Shown here piece after piece: positions 7,549 to 16,352 of a stretch of 16,352 nt of DNA. Source of the DNA: Dimargaris cristalligena (lineage: Eukaryota; Kickxellomycota; Dimargaritomycetes; Dimargaritales; Dimargaritaceae). How positions within the stretch are numbered: position 1 is the first letter of the stretch; each line of letters begins with the position of its first letter. Made by a program: the position numbers and the translations under genes. Where the stretch lies: the NCBI GenBank assembly GCA_027576995.1, contig JANBQC010000613.1, positions 1-16,352 of the forward strand, given 5' to 3'. The notes under the pieces were generated by a model. That model did no database searches. It worked only from the letters and a program-made list of their open reading frames with translations, and was not told the origin of the DNA.

Positions 7549-8360
7549 ATGGCCACTTCCACTTTCCTGCGCCCCGGTATCCCCCTCAAGTCCCGCGGTC
7601 AGCGTTCTCACCGCCACTTCCCGGCCCCCGCTGAGGCCGTCGAAGTCAAGGCCAAGAGCACTACCGGCAACACCCGGACCGCCAAGCCCACCAAGCTGCG
7701 CACTTCCATCACCCCCGGTACCGTCCTCATCCTGTTGGCCGGTCGCTTCCGTGGTAAGCGCGTCGTGTTCCTGAAGCAGCTCGAGGGTGGTCTGTTGCTC
7801 GTCACCGGCCCCTTCCGCGTCAACGGTGTGCCCCTGAAGCGCGTGGCCCAGTCCTACGTGCTGGCTACCTCCACCAAGATTGACATTTCCGGTGCTCAGG
7901 TAAATATCGGTGAATTTTATATATATGAAATTGCGATATATTGCATAGATTAGCGGCTATACCGTCACTCGACTTGTACTATCATATTCAATTCCGCGCC
8001 ATTTATAGAAGTTGCTAACGGTTGGGACTTTCCGATAACTAATCTTCTTTCGCTGGTGTAAATCCATATATCAATTGTATTTGTCCCCGGATCTTGTTTC
8101 ACCTTAATCTCCAGCTCCCCGAGGAACTTTCCGATGATCTGTTCAAGGGTCCCCGCAAGACCATCAAGCAGCTCAGCGAACAGAAGTTCTTCGGCGACAA
8201 GGTCGAGAAGGCCCCCCTCCCCGAGAGCTTCATTGCCCTCCAGAAGCAGGTCGACCAGGCCATCATCGCCGAGGTGTCCAAGACCCCTCTGATGACCAAC
8301 TACCTGAAGAACACCTTCACCCTGAAGAAGGGTCAGGCTCCTCATCTCATGAAATTCTAA
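7549..8360 (+). CDS. rpl6: 60S ribosomal protein eL6 (RPL6), two exons
   Basis: Exon 1 is 7549-7899 (117 codons) and exon 2 is 8115-8360 (81 codons plus TAA), joined in phase 0 to give 198 residues. eL6 is a structural protein of the large ribosomal subunit. The core [20 protein letters not shown] at residues 55-74 is the KOW-type region, followed by [17 protein letters not shown] and the family hallmark ATSTKIDIS at 106-114. Exon 2 carries [12 protein letters not shown] and a C-terminal region ending [16 protein letters not shown]. The length is close to that of fungal homologues and lacks the long basic N-terminal extension of animal eL6. The start MATSTFLRP is preceded by GTTAAAATGG. Codons are strongly C- and G-ending, as expected for high expression. 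The 3' flank is T-rich. Confidence 0.96.
7900..8114 (+). other. RPL6 intron, 215 nt
   Basis: The donor is CAG|GTAAAT and the acceptor CTCCAG|CTC. Removal joins GAQ to LPEEL in frame. Without splicing the frame continues through AT-rich DNA to a stop at 7951-7953. Branch-like words are TGCTAAC near 8013 and AACTAAT near 8037. I saw no paired C/D boxes (RTGATGA, CTGA) that would indicate an intronic snoRNA. Confidence 0.92.
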
Positions 8361-8645
8361 AGGGTGTCGTCAAGCCTTCCCTTATTCTCTTTCTTTGATT
8401 TGTTTTCATATTTCACCATTCCCTTTTCCCTTGTTGAGCGGTGATTAAAAAACACCACGTTCATCCCTCCCCCTTTCCACATTCCCCTCCTTGTTGTGGT
8501 TCGGCGTGTTTAAATTTGGGTTAACCAACTCGCCGGGCCCGTTCTCAATCGACACAAGTAATAAATACGGCAGTCTCAATACCGGGAATACCCTTTGGTG
8601 TCGATTGACAGCATTGATTAGTAGCATTTTTTTTGGATTTTATAG

Positions 8646-8882
8646 AAGTTTACAGTGTATGGTCATGTTGGGAATAGCAAGGCTGGAAATGCCATTATAG
8701 TCTTAAAGAACATTGAATTCAATGGACCATATATTTCAGAAATTCTGATTGATACTCTTGAAGGGTTATTTTGCCTATTGTCCCCCGAGGTCACAATTCA
8801 AAAGGCGCTGGTGGAATCTCAGTTGAAGTACTATTTATTGATTCTGGCCAGTAGAGTTATGGAAAGTATTCAGCCATACTAA
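8646..8882 (+). other. Orphan exon-like open frame
   Basis: A 78-codon frame starts directly after a T-rich acceptor-like sequence (ATTTTTTTTGGATTTTATAG) and ends at TAA. It has no initiating ATG. The peptide looks amphipathic and helical, with ILIDTLEGLFCLLSPE and LKYYLLILASRVMESIQPY, which is more protein-like than most open frames here. I recognise no family, and no matching upstream exon is visible between RPL6 and this point. Its A/T-ending codons differ from the certain genes. It could be a terminal-exon relic or chance. Confidence 0.2.
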
Positions 8883-11285
8883 ATAATGAAGATTAGGGGG
8901 AGGTTTACGGTATAGTCATGATAGACCCATTGTAGAGTCGGGTTCCAGAGAAAGCCGAGCAATTAATAAACCAGGTCAACGAAGTACATCCGGTGACCAA
9001 ATGTAAACGCTTCCTCTGATATGGCCGATGGATAACTACCATTGCATCAGCCTGAAGCCCATGTGTTACGTTTGGTTTGTTAGACGTAGCGAAACAGAAT
9101 CTCGCGCGGAAATAGTATCGTAGGCCCGAGTATTTTACTGTTAACGTCTACCATATCCATAACAATATCGACATAGACTATAGTGACCCGGTAACTTTCG
9201 GCGGGTCGGCTGCGCCAGGCAAACATCATCACCCCTAAAAGTACATGTGTATGCATTAAGGTGTTTAAAACTGGAATTAGATGACGGACCAAATGATGTC
9301 TAGCGGAACCTCGACGAGGTGTATTATGAAGGATCCTTGGGGAATTTAAACTTACGGCCTACTTCCAATGGCACCCAAGGGCCGTCAAACGTTTGGGCGA
9401 TCATGGTCATCGTTGAATCTGGATGTTGCTGGTGGTAATAGAGGTGGTGGTCGTAGGAAATACTCCAAGATTAGGCAATGTTGAGTATGGAAGTGGTATA
9501 AAGTACTCGGTGGCGGATGCTTAAAGGTTTCAGGGACACCGGGACGCGGATTGTTCGTATATATATGACAGCGCACAGATATTTGGTCTGGCCCGGAGTA
9601 GTCCTCCATGGATCGTATTGAAGGGGCTTTTATTCACTATGTGGTATAAAAGAGGACCTGGGCGAAGGTTTCTGATACAATATTGATCAACAGTATTTGG
9701 GCCTAATGTTTTCGGAGTGTTGTTGGATCAACTAACAACTGCAGAAATAGCTACAAACCATCTGGTACTCAGTATTAACCTAATCTAGGTAAGATGGCGA
9801 TGAACTGTTATATAAGTCATGATATAATATGGTAATCCAGTGGTATTATAAGAGTAGCTGATGCTGCGTCTGGTCATCTCAATAGTGAACCCACTCGGTT
9901 AGCAATCAGCTATTCATCACTGATAAATATTAAAATGAGTTGGCTGTCGAAGGCAAAATAAAAGTCGTTCTATCCGGATATTGGAAATGTGATGGATACT
10001 CCGAAGATGCCGCCAGGCCGAATCTAAAGCTTATCCATGCCGGGTCGGGAATAATGGGTAGTACCACTCAACCCTTTCTTTCTTCGATAACTTTCGCGAT
10101 ACCAACCATTTATCAAAATGGGCCAACCGACCTCTGCGAACAAGTATCAATCGCCTTCCCGAAGAATTGTTGAGTGAATGTATTATTATAAATTGACACG
10201 CGTATTGTTAATGCTATCAAATATTTACAATCTGGTTTAATCGTCCAGCTACCAGCTGACTAGTGGTTTGGATTCTAATACGCTTTCGTTGCATATTCGT
10301 TCGACTATTTGTTCAGGATAACAATCAATTGGGACCTACCAGTCTAACGGGTATGGGATACCGTCAGAATCTCACTTAAATCAATATATTAAACACCTGT
10401 GCTTCTCTTTTTAGCATCTAGAAATTACCCTTAGATGAGGAACTCCCGTGTAGAATGGTCATAAATAAAGTATGGATATCGCATAGTGTTTAGGGGATCT
10501 TATATCTAATAATTCACGCGATATCTCCAACCGTAAATATCTTGATGTTAAACGTTTCATCGAAAGCTGTTGGTCTTGAACCCTTAGTTTTAGTACAGTA
10601 AGGTGATGAGTGATGAAATAACGGGGCTCTTTAAGATGCGGCCAATCTGATCAGAATTTTGTGGGGATACTAGCTGTGGACAAAACATCCCAAACAGGGT
10701 CAATTCAAAATAGCAATTGCTGGTATAGCAGTTCTGTGAAAGGAACCGTATAGTTCTAGGAATTCTAGTTGATGCACTATTACGTATATGTAAAATTTCG
10801 GTCAGGCCGTTTTGATTGGATCGTAACGTGGGGGTTACACCTACATTCCTGGTGACTACTGAACCAATGCATGGAAGGATTACATCTAAAAATACGCAGG
10901 GCCCCAATAGTCGTTTTTGTAAGATCAAAAACGACCTCATGGGCTTATATTATATTAATTGGATATGTGGTATACCATCACACCTAGTCTGCTAGGTCAT
11001 TTTTTTTTCACCCGCCAGACCTGGATCCGAATTGTCAAAACTACCAAAATATTTCCAGAGTATGGGTACGATTTACTACACTATCCACATGACCTATATT
11101 ACCATAACACTTCGAATCTAATGTGGGCTCCTCTATAAACTAAGGGATAAATCTCCAACTGAATGTCTAAAAAAGTGCAATCCTATAAGGTTGCATTTAT
11201 TGGGTTTATATCCTTGGTTACTAGTCGAAGTAGGTGAAAAGGCAAGCTAACAGGTGCCTGGGGCATCAGTCGATACAGCCCAAAC

Positions 11286-11675
11286 CTATGATTTGAGATG
11301 ATCGATGCGGCAGTAGGTGAACACAATGTCGGCAATGTTGTGGGTAGTCACTCGCTGGTGTATGTCACGGAAGGTGACTTTCCGCTTTTCTTTGTCAATC
11401 ACAAGGACTTTGGCCCTGATTTTACCTAAAGGGAACCCGTATGTCGAGTAATCGACCCACCCTAACCGCCAATGGGCCATCATTTATAATATAAGAATCA
11501 GCCGATGGAAATCAATCAATTGGTCGGTTGGGGTAATGTATAGTCTAAAGCGCAGTAACCCGTCCGACGACCAAACAAGATATTTGGATTTTGGCCTGGA
11601 AATCAACTTACTATCTTCCTCCAAGACCTCCTCGCAGAGGTTGAAATTTAAGGCTACCACTGAGTTGGACGACAT
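11286..11675 (-). pseudogene. Unidentified open frame split by one TAA
   Basis: The minus-strand frame begins at an ATG (peptide MSSNSVVALNFNLCEEVLEE), runs 63 codons to a TAA at 11484-11486, then continues in the same frame at once with ATG-ATG for 65 codons to a TAG. The second part has a beta-strand-like, charged sequence (GKIRAKVLVIDKEKRKVTF). A good donor (GATA|GTAAGT) lies inside the first part, so an intron is possible. No family is recognised. It may be a decayed or misread small gene, or chance. Confidence 0.25.
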
Positions 11676-13118
11676 GCTCGGGAATATTTGGGTGAGTGGA
11701 AGATTGGGTACGGTGATCGAACTTTAGCAGAGTTTATAATGAAAGTGGTGGGGGTTAGTAGCGGTTCTATAGTTACAATAGGAAGTGAATCAATGGAAAA
11801 GGGAGTCGGCTAATGATGGGATAGGTGCTTAATAATTGTTTGCCAGCGGAGAGTGGCGAAGATCAGATATATTTATACTTAACTGAGCCATCAAGGCGGT
11901 ATTCAACTAGAGAGCCGGCATGATGATTAAATGGTTATGATCGAATGGTCAACTCAGTGTATTTAGGTCCAGAAGTTGATGGTAGGAGTTGCTCGGCCAT
12001 TCCTGTCGATCAAGGCCGCGTGGGTTTGCTGGTATAGTGAACCTATGACTGCGCGCAATAAACTCACGCTCTGTACACTCAGTGCCCATGGTGAAGTAGG
12101 TACTGTATCGGTACTGAAGTGATGGGGTTGTCCCTAGATCCATCATCAATCACTCTGGCCAGCCTGGCATTGTCCACCAAATGGTACATCGAACCATTTT
12201 GAAATTCACAAAGCCGGGCCTTTTGTATTGTTTGCCGAAGCCTGGGGGGTATCACGATGGTGATAAAGTGGATTAGCGAATTTTATTTTATCAAGATTCA
12301 CGCTGTTACAAACAGCGGAATCTGGCACGTTGTGGTCAGGCGGTGGGCACATTAGGGCAACTGAATATAATACATTTTGAAATGGTCTAGAGAGTAGCCA
12401 GTGCCATATACATGCGTCTAGAACGGTGGTCACCTCTGACTATAATCCCCGAACATGTGCTAGTTGAGTAACCTTAAGCCATATGTTGGGAAACTGTACT
12501 GACTATTGAAGGTACTAGAGCAAAACACGGTCTAAAAATCCAATTAATCTGTTCTGCCGCTGGGGGGGGACTGAAGGATGCGATCTGACATTACCCATTT
12601 ATCACCGGCAGCGTCATAAACCATTTGATAAATAAATGTAAGCATGCAGTAGCAAGTGTTCCTGGTTTCAGTTGTACTGGCGGATATAGCTAGGGAAGGG
12701 CGGATAGAGTTGGTGTCAATTGAGTAGCTTTCACTATACGCTCAGTACAAATGCAGTGTGCTTGGAAGTAAGGTAACTGTGCTGGTCTAGATGGGGATTA
12801 TTCATGGCTAGAGTGTAGAAGGGGGACTCTGGGTGAATGAACCCTGGAAGAAGCAGCAACGGACTTCCGGGCAAAATGATGTATTTAGCCTGGGTGCAAT
12901 GAACCGTCATGGATACCACCGATGGAGGGGAACATCCATCTTGTTAGCACCAACGTGGCTCTTTGCCGTGTGCAGTATAAATAGTGGTGGTGGTATATCG
13001 TTTTAGGGCCAGTTTTTGCCCATACATTGTTTCCGTGGGGAATGGCTAAGGTGAGGAGGAGGCCTGGCCTAATAGATTTTATTTTCGCCAATTAAAACGG
13101 GGTAGTTAGAGGGTAAAA

Positions 13119-13126
13119 TCACGTGA
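13119..13126. promoter_or_regulatory. TCACGTGA E-box upstream of NOP56
   Basis: A perfect 8-bp palindrome with a CACGTG core, the preferred form for Cbf1-type basic helix-loop-helix factors in fungi. It lies about 580 bp before the NOP56 ATG. Such sites occur upstream of some fungal ribosome-biogenesis genes. The distance makes a role uncertain. Confidence 0.3.
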
Positions 13127-13293
13127 CTGGTAGCGTGCGCCAATATTGAAGCAAGTAGGGCATAAAAAAATATTTCAATGGGCTCATTGGTAGCGTTAAG
13201 GGGGTGCGTGGGGAGTTAGTGCGAGAGAATGAGAGAACACTTGCCTCTAATAATGGAGTTTACCACGCACTGGCTATACTAGAAATTTAGAGG

Positions 13294-13321
13294 AAAAAAA
13301 ACTGTAAAATGAAGAAAAAAA
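13294..13321 (+). promoter_or_regulatory. Paired poly(dA) tracts in the NOP56 promoter
   Basis: An A8 run (13294-13301) and an A7 run (13315-13321) lie about 390 bp before the NOP56 ATG and are followed by a pyrimidine-rich stretch from about 13430 that is likely leader. In fungi, poly(dA:dT) tracts commonly keep promoters free of nucleosomes. The role here is inferred from position only. Confidence 0.35.
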
Positions 13322-13702
13322 GGCATTTATGGTAAGTCGCCCATGAAAGGATTATTGTAAGAGAGACAGCGAGAATAGGACTGTATATGCTCTCGCCAGC
13401 TGAGAAAGACTACACACCCTACCTAGTAGTCTGATTCCCTTACTACTACTGTTGCCTCTGTGATTACTTTTGTTCCTTGTTCGCCCTTGTGTTTTTTTTG
13501 GATTCTCTTCGAAGCCTCGACCTGTGTTATATTCCTTCCCGCTCTCTAACGAACCTCTTACGCGTTACATTAAAAGCCCCCGGCTACTTTACTTACCTCG
13601 CCCCGCTATTCGTGACGATCTTCCGATACGACCACCGCTTTGCCGTTTTAGGCCTATTCCCCGCAAGGCCACACGCACATTCACACTACTCGTTTAGCCA
13701 CT

Positions 13703-15435
13703 ATGGTAAGTCCTGGGACACACTACTCGTCTGTACACAAATAGGGGCGCATATACCCTCCGGATAACCAGCGGCCTAGAGGGTGTGCATATACCCTAAC
13801 CGTATAACCAACGGCCTAGCCTAGCCTCGTGCTCTGTTCCGTATCACTGGATAATACACCCTAGCCATTATTGCTTCCACCATTTATTAACTCTACTCCT
13901 TACTCCTGCATCTACTATCTCTCTTCGCTCCCCTTCAGTCGGCCTATGTCCTTTTTGAGGCCTCGTCGGGCTATGCCCTGTTCGAGCGCACTAATGTCGA
14001 AGAAATTGGCGCCAAGCTTGACGAAGTACAGTCCAGCACCTCGACCCCGGCCCTCTTCGGCCGCACCGTCCGCCTCGTCTCCTTCGTTCCCTTCAAGAGT
14101 GCCGCCGATGCCCTGGAAAACGCCAACGACGTTTCCGAAGGTGTGATGAGTGAAACCCTCAAGGCCTTTTTGGAAATGAATTTGAGCAAGCTGAAGAAGG
14201 CTAACTTCGAACTCGGCGTGGGCGAGCGTAACTTGGCCGGTTCCATCAAGCAGGCCCTGGGCTACAACTGCGTCACCGACGACATTGTGCTTGAAGTGAT
14301 CCGTGGTATCCGGGCCCACTCCGAATCGCTGCTTGACTCCATGAAGGAGGGCGAACTCAACCAGGCCCAGCTCGGTCTCGGTCACAGCTACTCCCGCGCC
14401 AAGGTTAAGTTCAACGTCCACCGGTCCGACAACATGATCATCCAGGCCATCGGTCTGCTGGACCAACTGGACAAGGACATCAACACTTTTGCCATGCGCG
14501 CCCGCGAATGGTACTCGTGGCACTTCCCCGAAATGGGCAAGATTGTCAGCGACAATGCCCAGTTTGCCCGCTTGGCTGGTCTCATCCGCAACAAGTCGAC
14601 CCTGACCGAAGCGAAGCTGGACGCCATTGAGGAAATCGTCGAGGACCCCATCAAGGCTCGCCAGATTTTCGATGCCTCCCGGTCCTCCATGGGTACCGAT
14701 ATCTCTGAAGTGGATATGGTGAACATTGAGAACTTCACCGCCCGGCTCACGGCCCTGACCGAGTACCGCAAATCCCTGCACCAGTACCTGCTATCTAAGA
14801 TGAACCACGTCGCCCCCAACCTCGGTGCCCTGATTGGTGAGATGGTCGGAGCCCGGCTCATTTCCCACGCCGGTAGCTTGACCAACCTGTCCAAGTTCCC
14901 CGCCAGCACCCTTCAGATTCTCGGTGCCGAGAAGGCCCTCTTCCGGGCCCTGAAGACCCGCGGCAAGACCCCCAAGTACGGTCTCATCTTCCACTCGTCG
15001 TTCATCGGCCGGGCTGGCGTCAAGAACAAGGGACGCATCTCCCGGTTCCTGGCCAACAAGTGTTCGATTGCTTCCCGTATAGATTGTTTCAGCGACAAGC
15101 CCACCACCAAATTCGGTGAGGCTCTGCGCAACCAGGTGGAGGGCCGCTTGGCCTTCTACGATTCCGGTGCGGCTCCCATGAAGAACTTGGACGTGATGAT
15201 GTCCGTCATGGACCAGCTGGAAAAGGAAGGCTCCGATAGCGACGAAGTGGCCATGGCGGTGGATGCCTCCGAGTCGAATACCAAGACCCCCAAGAAGCGG
15301 TCGTCGACTGAGGAAGAGGCGGCTACCCCAGCGGCCGAGAAGAGCGCGAAGAAGAGCAAGAAGGAAAAGAAGGAGAAGAAGGGCGACGAAACCCCCGCTT
15401 CGTCCAAGAAGAAGAGCAAGAAGAACAAAGAGTAG
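13703..15435 (+). CDS. nop56: Box C/D snoRNP core protein Nop56, two exons
   Basis: Coding exon 1 is the ATG alone (13703-13705). After a 233-nt intron, exon 2 (13939-15435) supplies 498 codons and a TAG, giving 499 residues, close to yeast Nop56. Nop56 pairs with Nop58, Snu13 and fibrillarin in nucleolar particles that direct rRNA 2'-O-methylation and early pre-rRNA processing. Order: NOP5NT domain (about 3-70, starting SAYVLFEASSGYALFE), the helical NOSIC/coiled-coil region with AQLGLGHSYSRAKVKFNV (144-161) and LLDQLDKDINTFAMR, then the Nop RNP-binding domain (about 265-400) with IGEMVGARLISHAGSLTNLS and GAEKALFRALKTRGKTPKYG from residue 330. The last 50 residues are a Lys/Glu-rich KKxK tail typical of the family. 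The next in-frame ATG is codon 71, inside conserved sequence, so the split start is required. Codons are strongly C/G-ending. Confidence 0.96.
13706..13938 (+). other. NOP56 intron directly after the start codon, 233 nt
   Basis: The donor ATG|GTAAGT is a full consensus and the acceptor CCCCTTCAG|TCG follows a long pyrimidine tract. Splicing yields MSAYVLFE, which matches the Nop56 N-terminus. Retention gives only about 13 codons before a TAG. Candidate branch words are TTAACT near 13887 and CTACTAT near 13912. It contains an imperfect tandem duplication (13742-13819). No C/D box pair was found, although NOP56 introns host snoRNAs in vertebrates. Confidence 0.92.
13742..13819 (+). repeat. Imperfect tandem duplication inside the NOP56 intron
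   Basis: Two adjacent units of about 38 bp share GCATATACCCT, then ATAACCA and CGGCCTAG, in the same order. They start with TAGGGGC and TAGAGGG and are offset by 38 bp at the GCATATA word. The second unit ends in a GCCTAGCCTAGCC triplication. Confidence 0.7.
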
Positions 15436-16275
15436 ATTTTTTTATATACTATTTTATGTTTGCTTTCCCCTTCTCCAACGTGTACCCCACCCCTTCCTTC
15501 CACCCTGCTAGCTTTAACTCCCTTTGAGAGAGGCGTGGGTAATGTAATATGCGCCTTCGCTAATATTTCGATTTCGTTGGCCTGATTAACGCAACCTCTA
15601 CCCTGGGTGCCTCTCTTTTCCTCCTCTTTACACACAAACACACCCCTCCTAGTGTTGGCTTCCGTATAGTTTACGCCTATTCATACATTTTTCATTATTT
15701 TCGTGTCATCAATCATTTATATATTTCTACTATATATTGGTCCGGATTCATTTAGCAATCTATAAAAATTTTCTTTAAAAATCTAATTTTGGGCATGCGA
15801 GGGAGTATCTTAATCGAGGATCTATGGGGAAATCCGTTTGCATGAAATGGTAGTATAGTTGATACATTGTACAATATGGAATTGGCAGACATGGCAACGG
15901 TCGTGTTCATTGATGGAATGGGAAGTAGAGTTCGTCGCTACTATTTATTGCATTGCCGTTGGTCTGATTAGTAAAGGGATCCACTTATCTAAGCCAAGGC
16001 TGATGTTACCAGCGTTTGGTTCTTGGTGGTTAATGGTCATTAATTATCCTACGATGATTAAACTTGATAAAATAGTGGGTACATAAAAAAGCAGGATTAA
16101 CCAAGAAAATGGAAATGCAAGCCGAACAGGATGAATTAAATATAAGCCCAATTAGCTTAGATGGCTTGTTTTGGTTAGTGTTGTTTTGTTAAAAATAGAG
16201 AGGGGGGAGTGAGTGACTAAAGTTGTCAGAATACCTAGCCGTCCTCACCGAACCCCAATATCAATTGCTTCTTAG
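15436..16275. other. NOP56 3' flank and intergenic DNA
   Basis: The stop is followed by T-rich sequence (ATTTTTTTATATACTATTTTATG) and a long C/T-rich stretch to about 15650, suitable for a 3' UTR and cleavage region. From about 15700 the DNA is AT-rich. The longest frame (15859-16086, plus) has no ATG at its start and no recognisable motif. A purine run AGAGAGGGGGGAGTGAGTGA lies near 16197-16216. Confidence 0.6.
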
Positions 16276-16352
16276 AAGGAGCAACGAATCAAGGCCGGTA
16301 AGATCATCGAATGGGCCCCGGTCGTGAAAGCGGAACCCACAAATCTCCCTTT
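16276..16352 (+). CDS. Possible exon entering the right edge (partial)
   Basis: GC content rises again at the edge. After an acceptor-like CAATTGCTTCTTAG, a plus-strand frame reads KEQRIKAGKIIEWAPVVKAE and stays open to the end. Twenty-five codons are too few to identify a protein. A minus-strand frame over the same bases (ending at a TAA at 16272-16274) is also open, so the strand is not certain. Confidence 0.25.

Larger units (their letters stand above)
8361..13118. other. Long gene-poor block between RPL6 and NOP56
   Basis: Nearly 4.8 kb without a recognisable gene. It begins with the T-rich RPL6 3' flank, and A/T-rich DNA with normal CpG frequency follows. Open frames up to 116 codons occur (10590-10940, minus), which is within what chance gives at this base composition. 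Two pieces with some protein-like character are listed separately (8646-8882 plus; 11286-11675 minus). No transposase, integrase or reverse-transcriptase motif, long terminal repeat or tRNA was recognised. Multi-exon genes with short, poorly conserved exons cannot be excluded. Confidence 0.55.

Noticed and set aside
7900..8114. snoRNA inside the RPL6 intron
   Set aside because: No RTGATGA and CTGA pair and no H/ACA boxes in a plausible fold were found.
9934..10173. 80-codon plus-strand open frame containing three Cys
   Set aside because: It follows a stop directly, has no ATG near its beginning and no acceptor at its start; no family recognised.
10603..10649. Possible C/D snoRNA: overlapping GTGATGA boxes and a CTGA 30-40 nt later
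   Set aside because: The spacing is too short for a full C/D RNA, no C'/D' pair is present and the flanks do not form a terminal stem.
10590..10940. 116-codon minus-strand frame with a true ATG
   Set aside because: Length is within chance expectation for 16 kb in six frames at this composition; codon use and peptide show no domain or coding signature.
13915..14781. 288-codon open frame on the minus strand
   Set aside because: It lies antisense to the conserved Nop56 coding exon and is a by-product of its C/G-ending codons; the peptide matches nothing recognisable.

Overview
The window looks like nuclear DNA of a fungus. Three conserved eukaryotic genes are recognisable: the spliceosomal factor Cwc21, ribosomal protein eL6 (RPL6) and the box C/D snoRNP core protein Nop56. 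The two spliced genes have short GT-AG introns (215 and 233 nt), and leaders are pyrimidine-rich. Coding DNA is GC-rich with mostly C- or G-ending codons, while the DNA between genes is AT-rich. An early-diverging filamentous fungus would fit, but I cannot name a species from the sequence.

Layout. (a) 2-181: the Pro/Ser-rich 3' end of a gene entering from the left edge. (b) 182-2840: AT-rich, gene-free DNA holding a striking stretch (657-2204) without a single CpG. (c) 2841-4079, minus strand: a gene for a small secreted protein. Its reading frame continues past the first stop for another 200 codons, broken only by one further amber codon, so it is either a decayed longer gene or a readthrough case. 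(d) 4080-6086: gene-poor, with one short exon-like piece resembling an ABCG transporter membrane segment. (e) 6087-8360: divergent pair, cwc21 (minus) and RPL6 (plus), sharing about 1 kb of upstream DNA with tetranucleotide tracts and two matching palindromes. (f) 8361-13118: nearly 5 kb with only scattered, unconvincing open frames. (g) 13119-15435: NOP56, whose first coding exon is only the ATG. (h) 15436-16352: AT-rich flank, with a possible exon starting at the right edge.

The three recognised genes all serve RNA processing and translation: pre-mRNA splicing (Cwc21), rRNA 2'-O-methylation and processing (Nop56) and the large ribosomal subunit (eL6). They are ordinary housekeeping genes, not an operon or cluster. 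The observations most worth following are the CpG-free block and the amber-interrupted secreted-protein frame with an internal 49-codon duplication. I found no convincing mobile element, CRISPR array, tRNA or rRNA.
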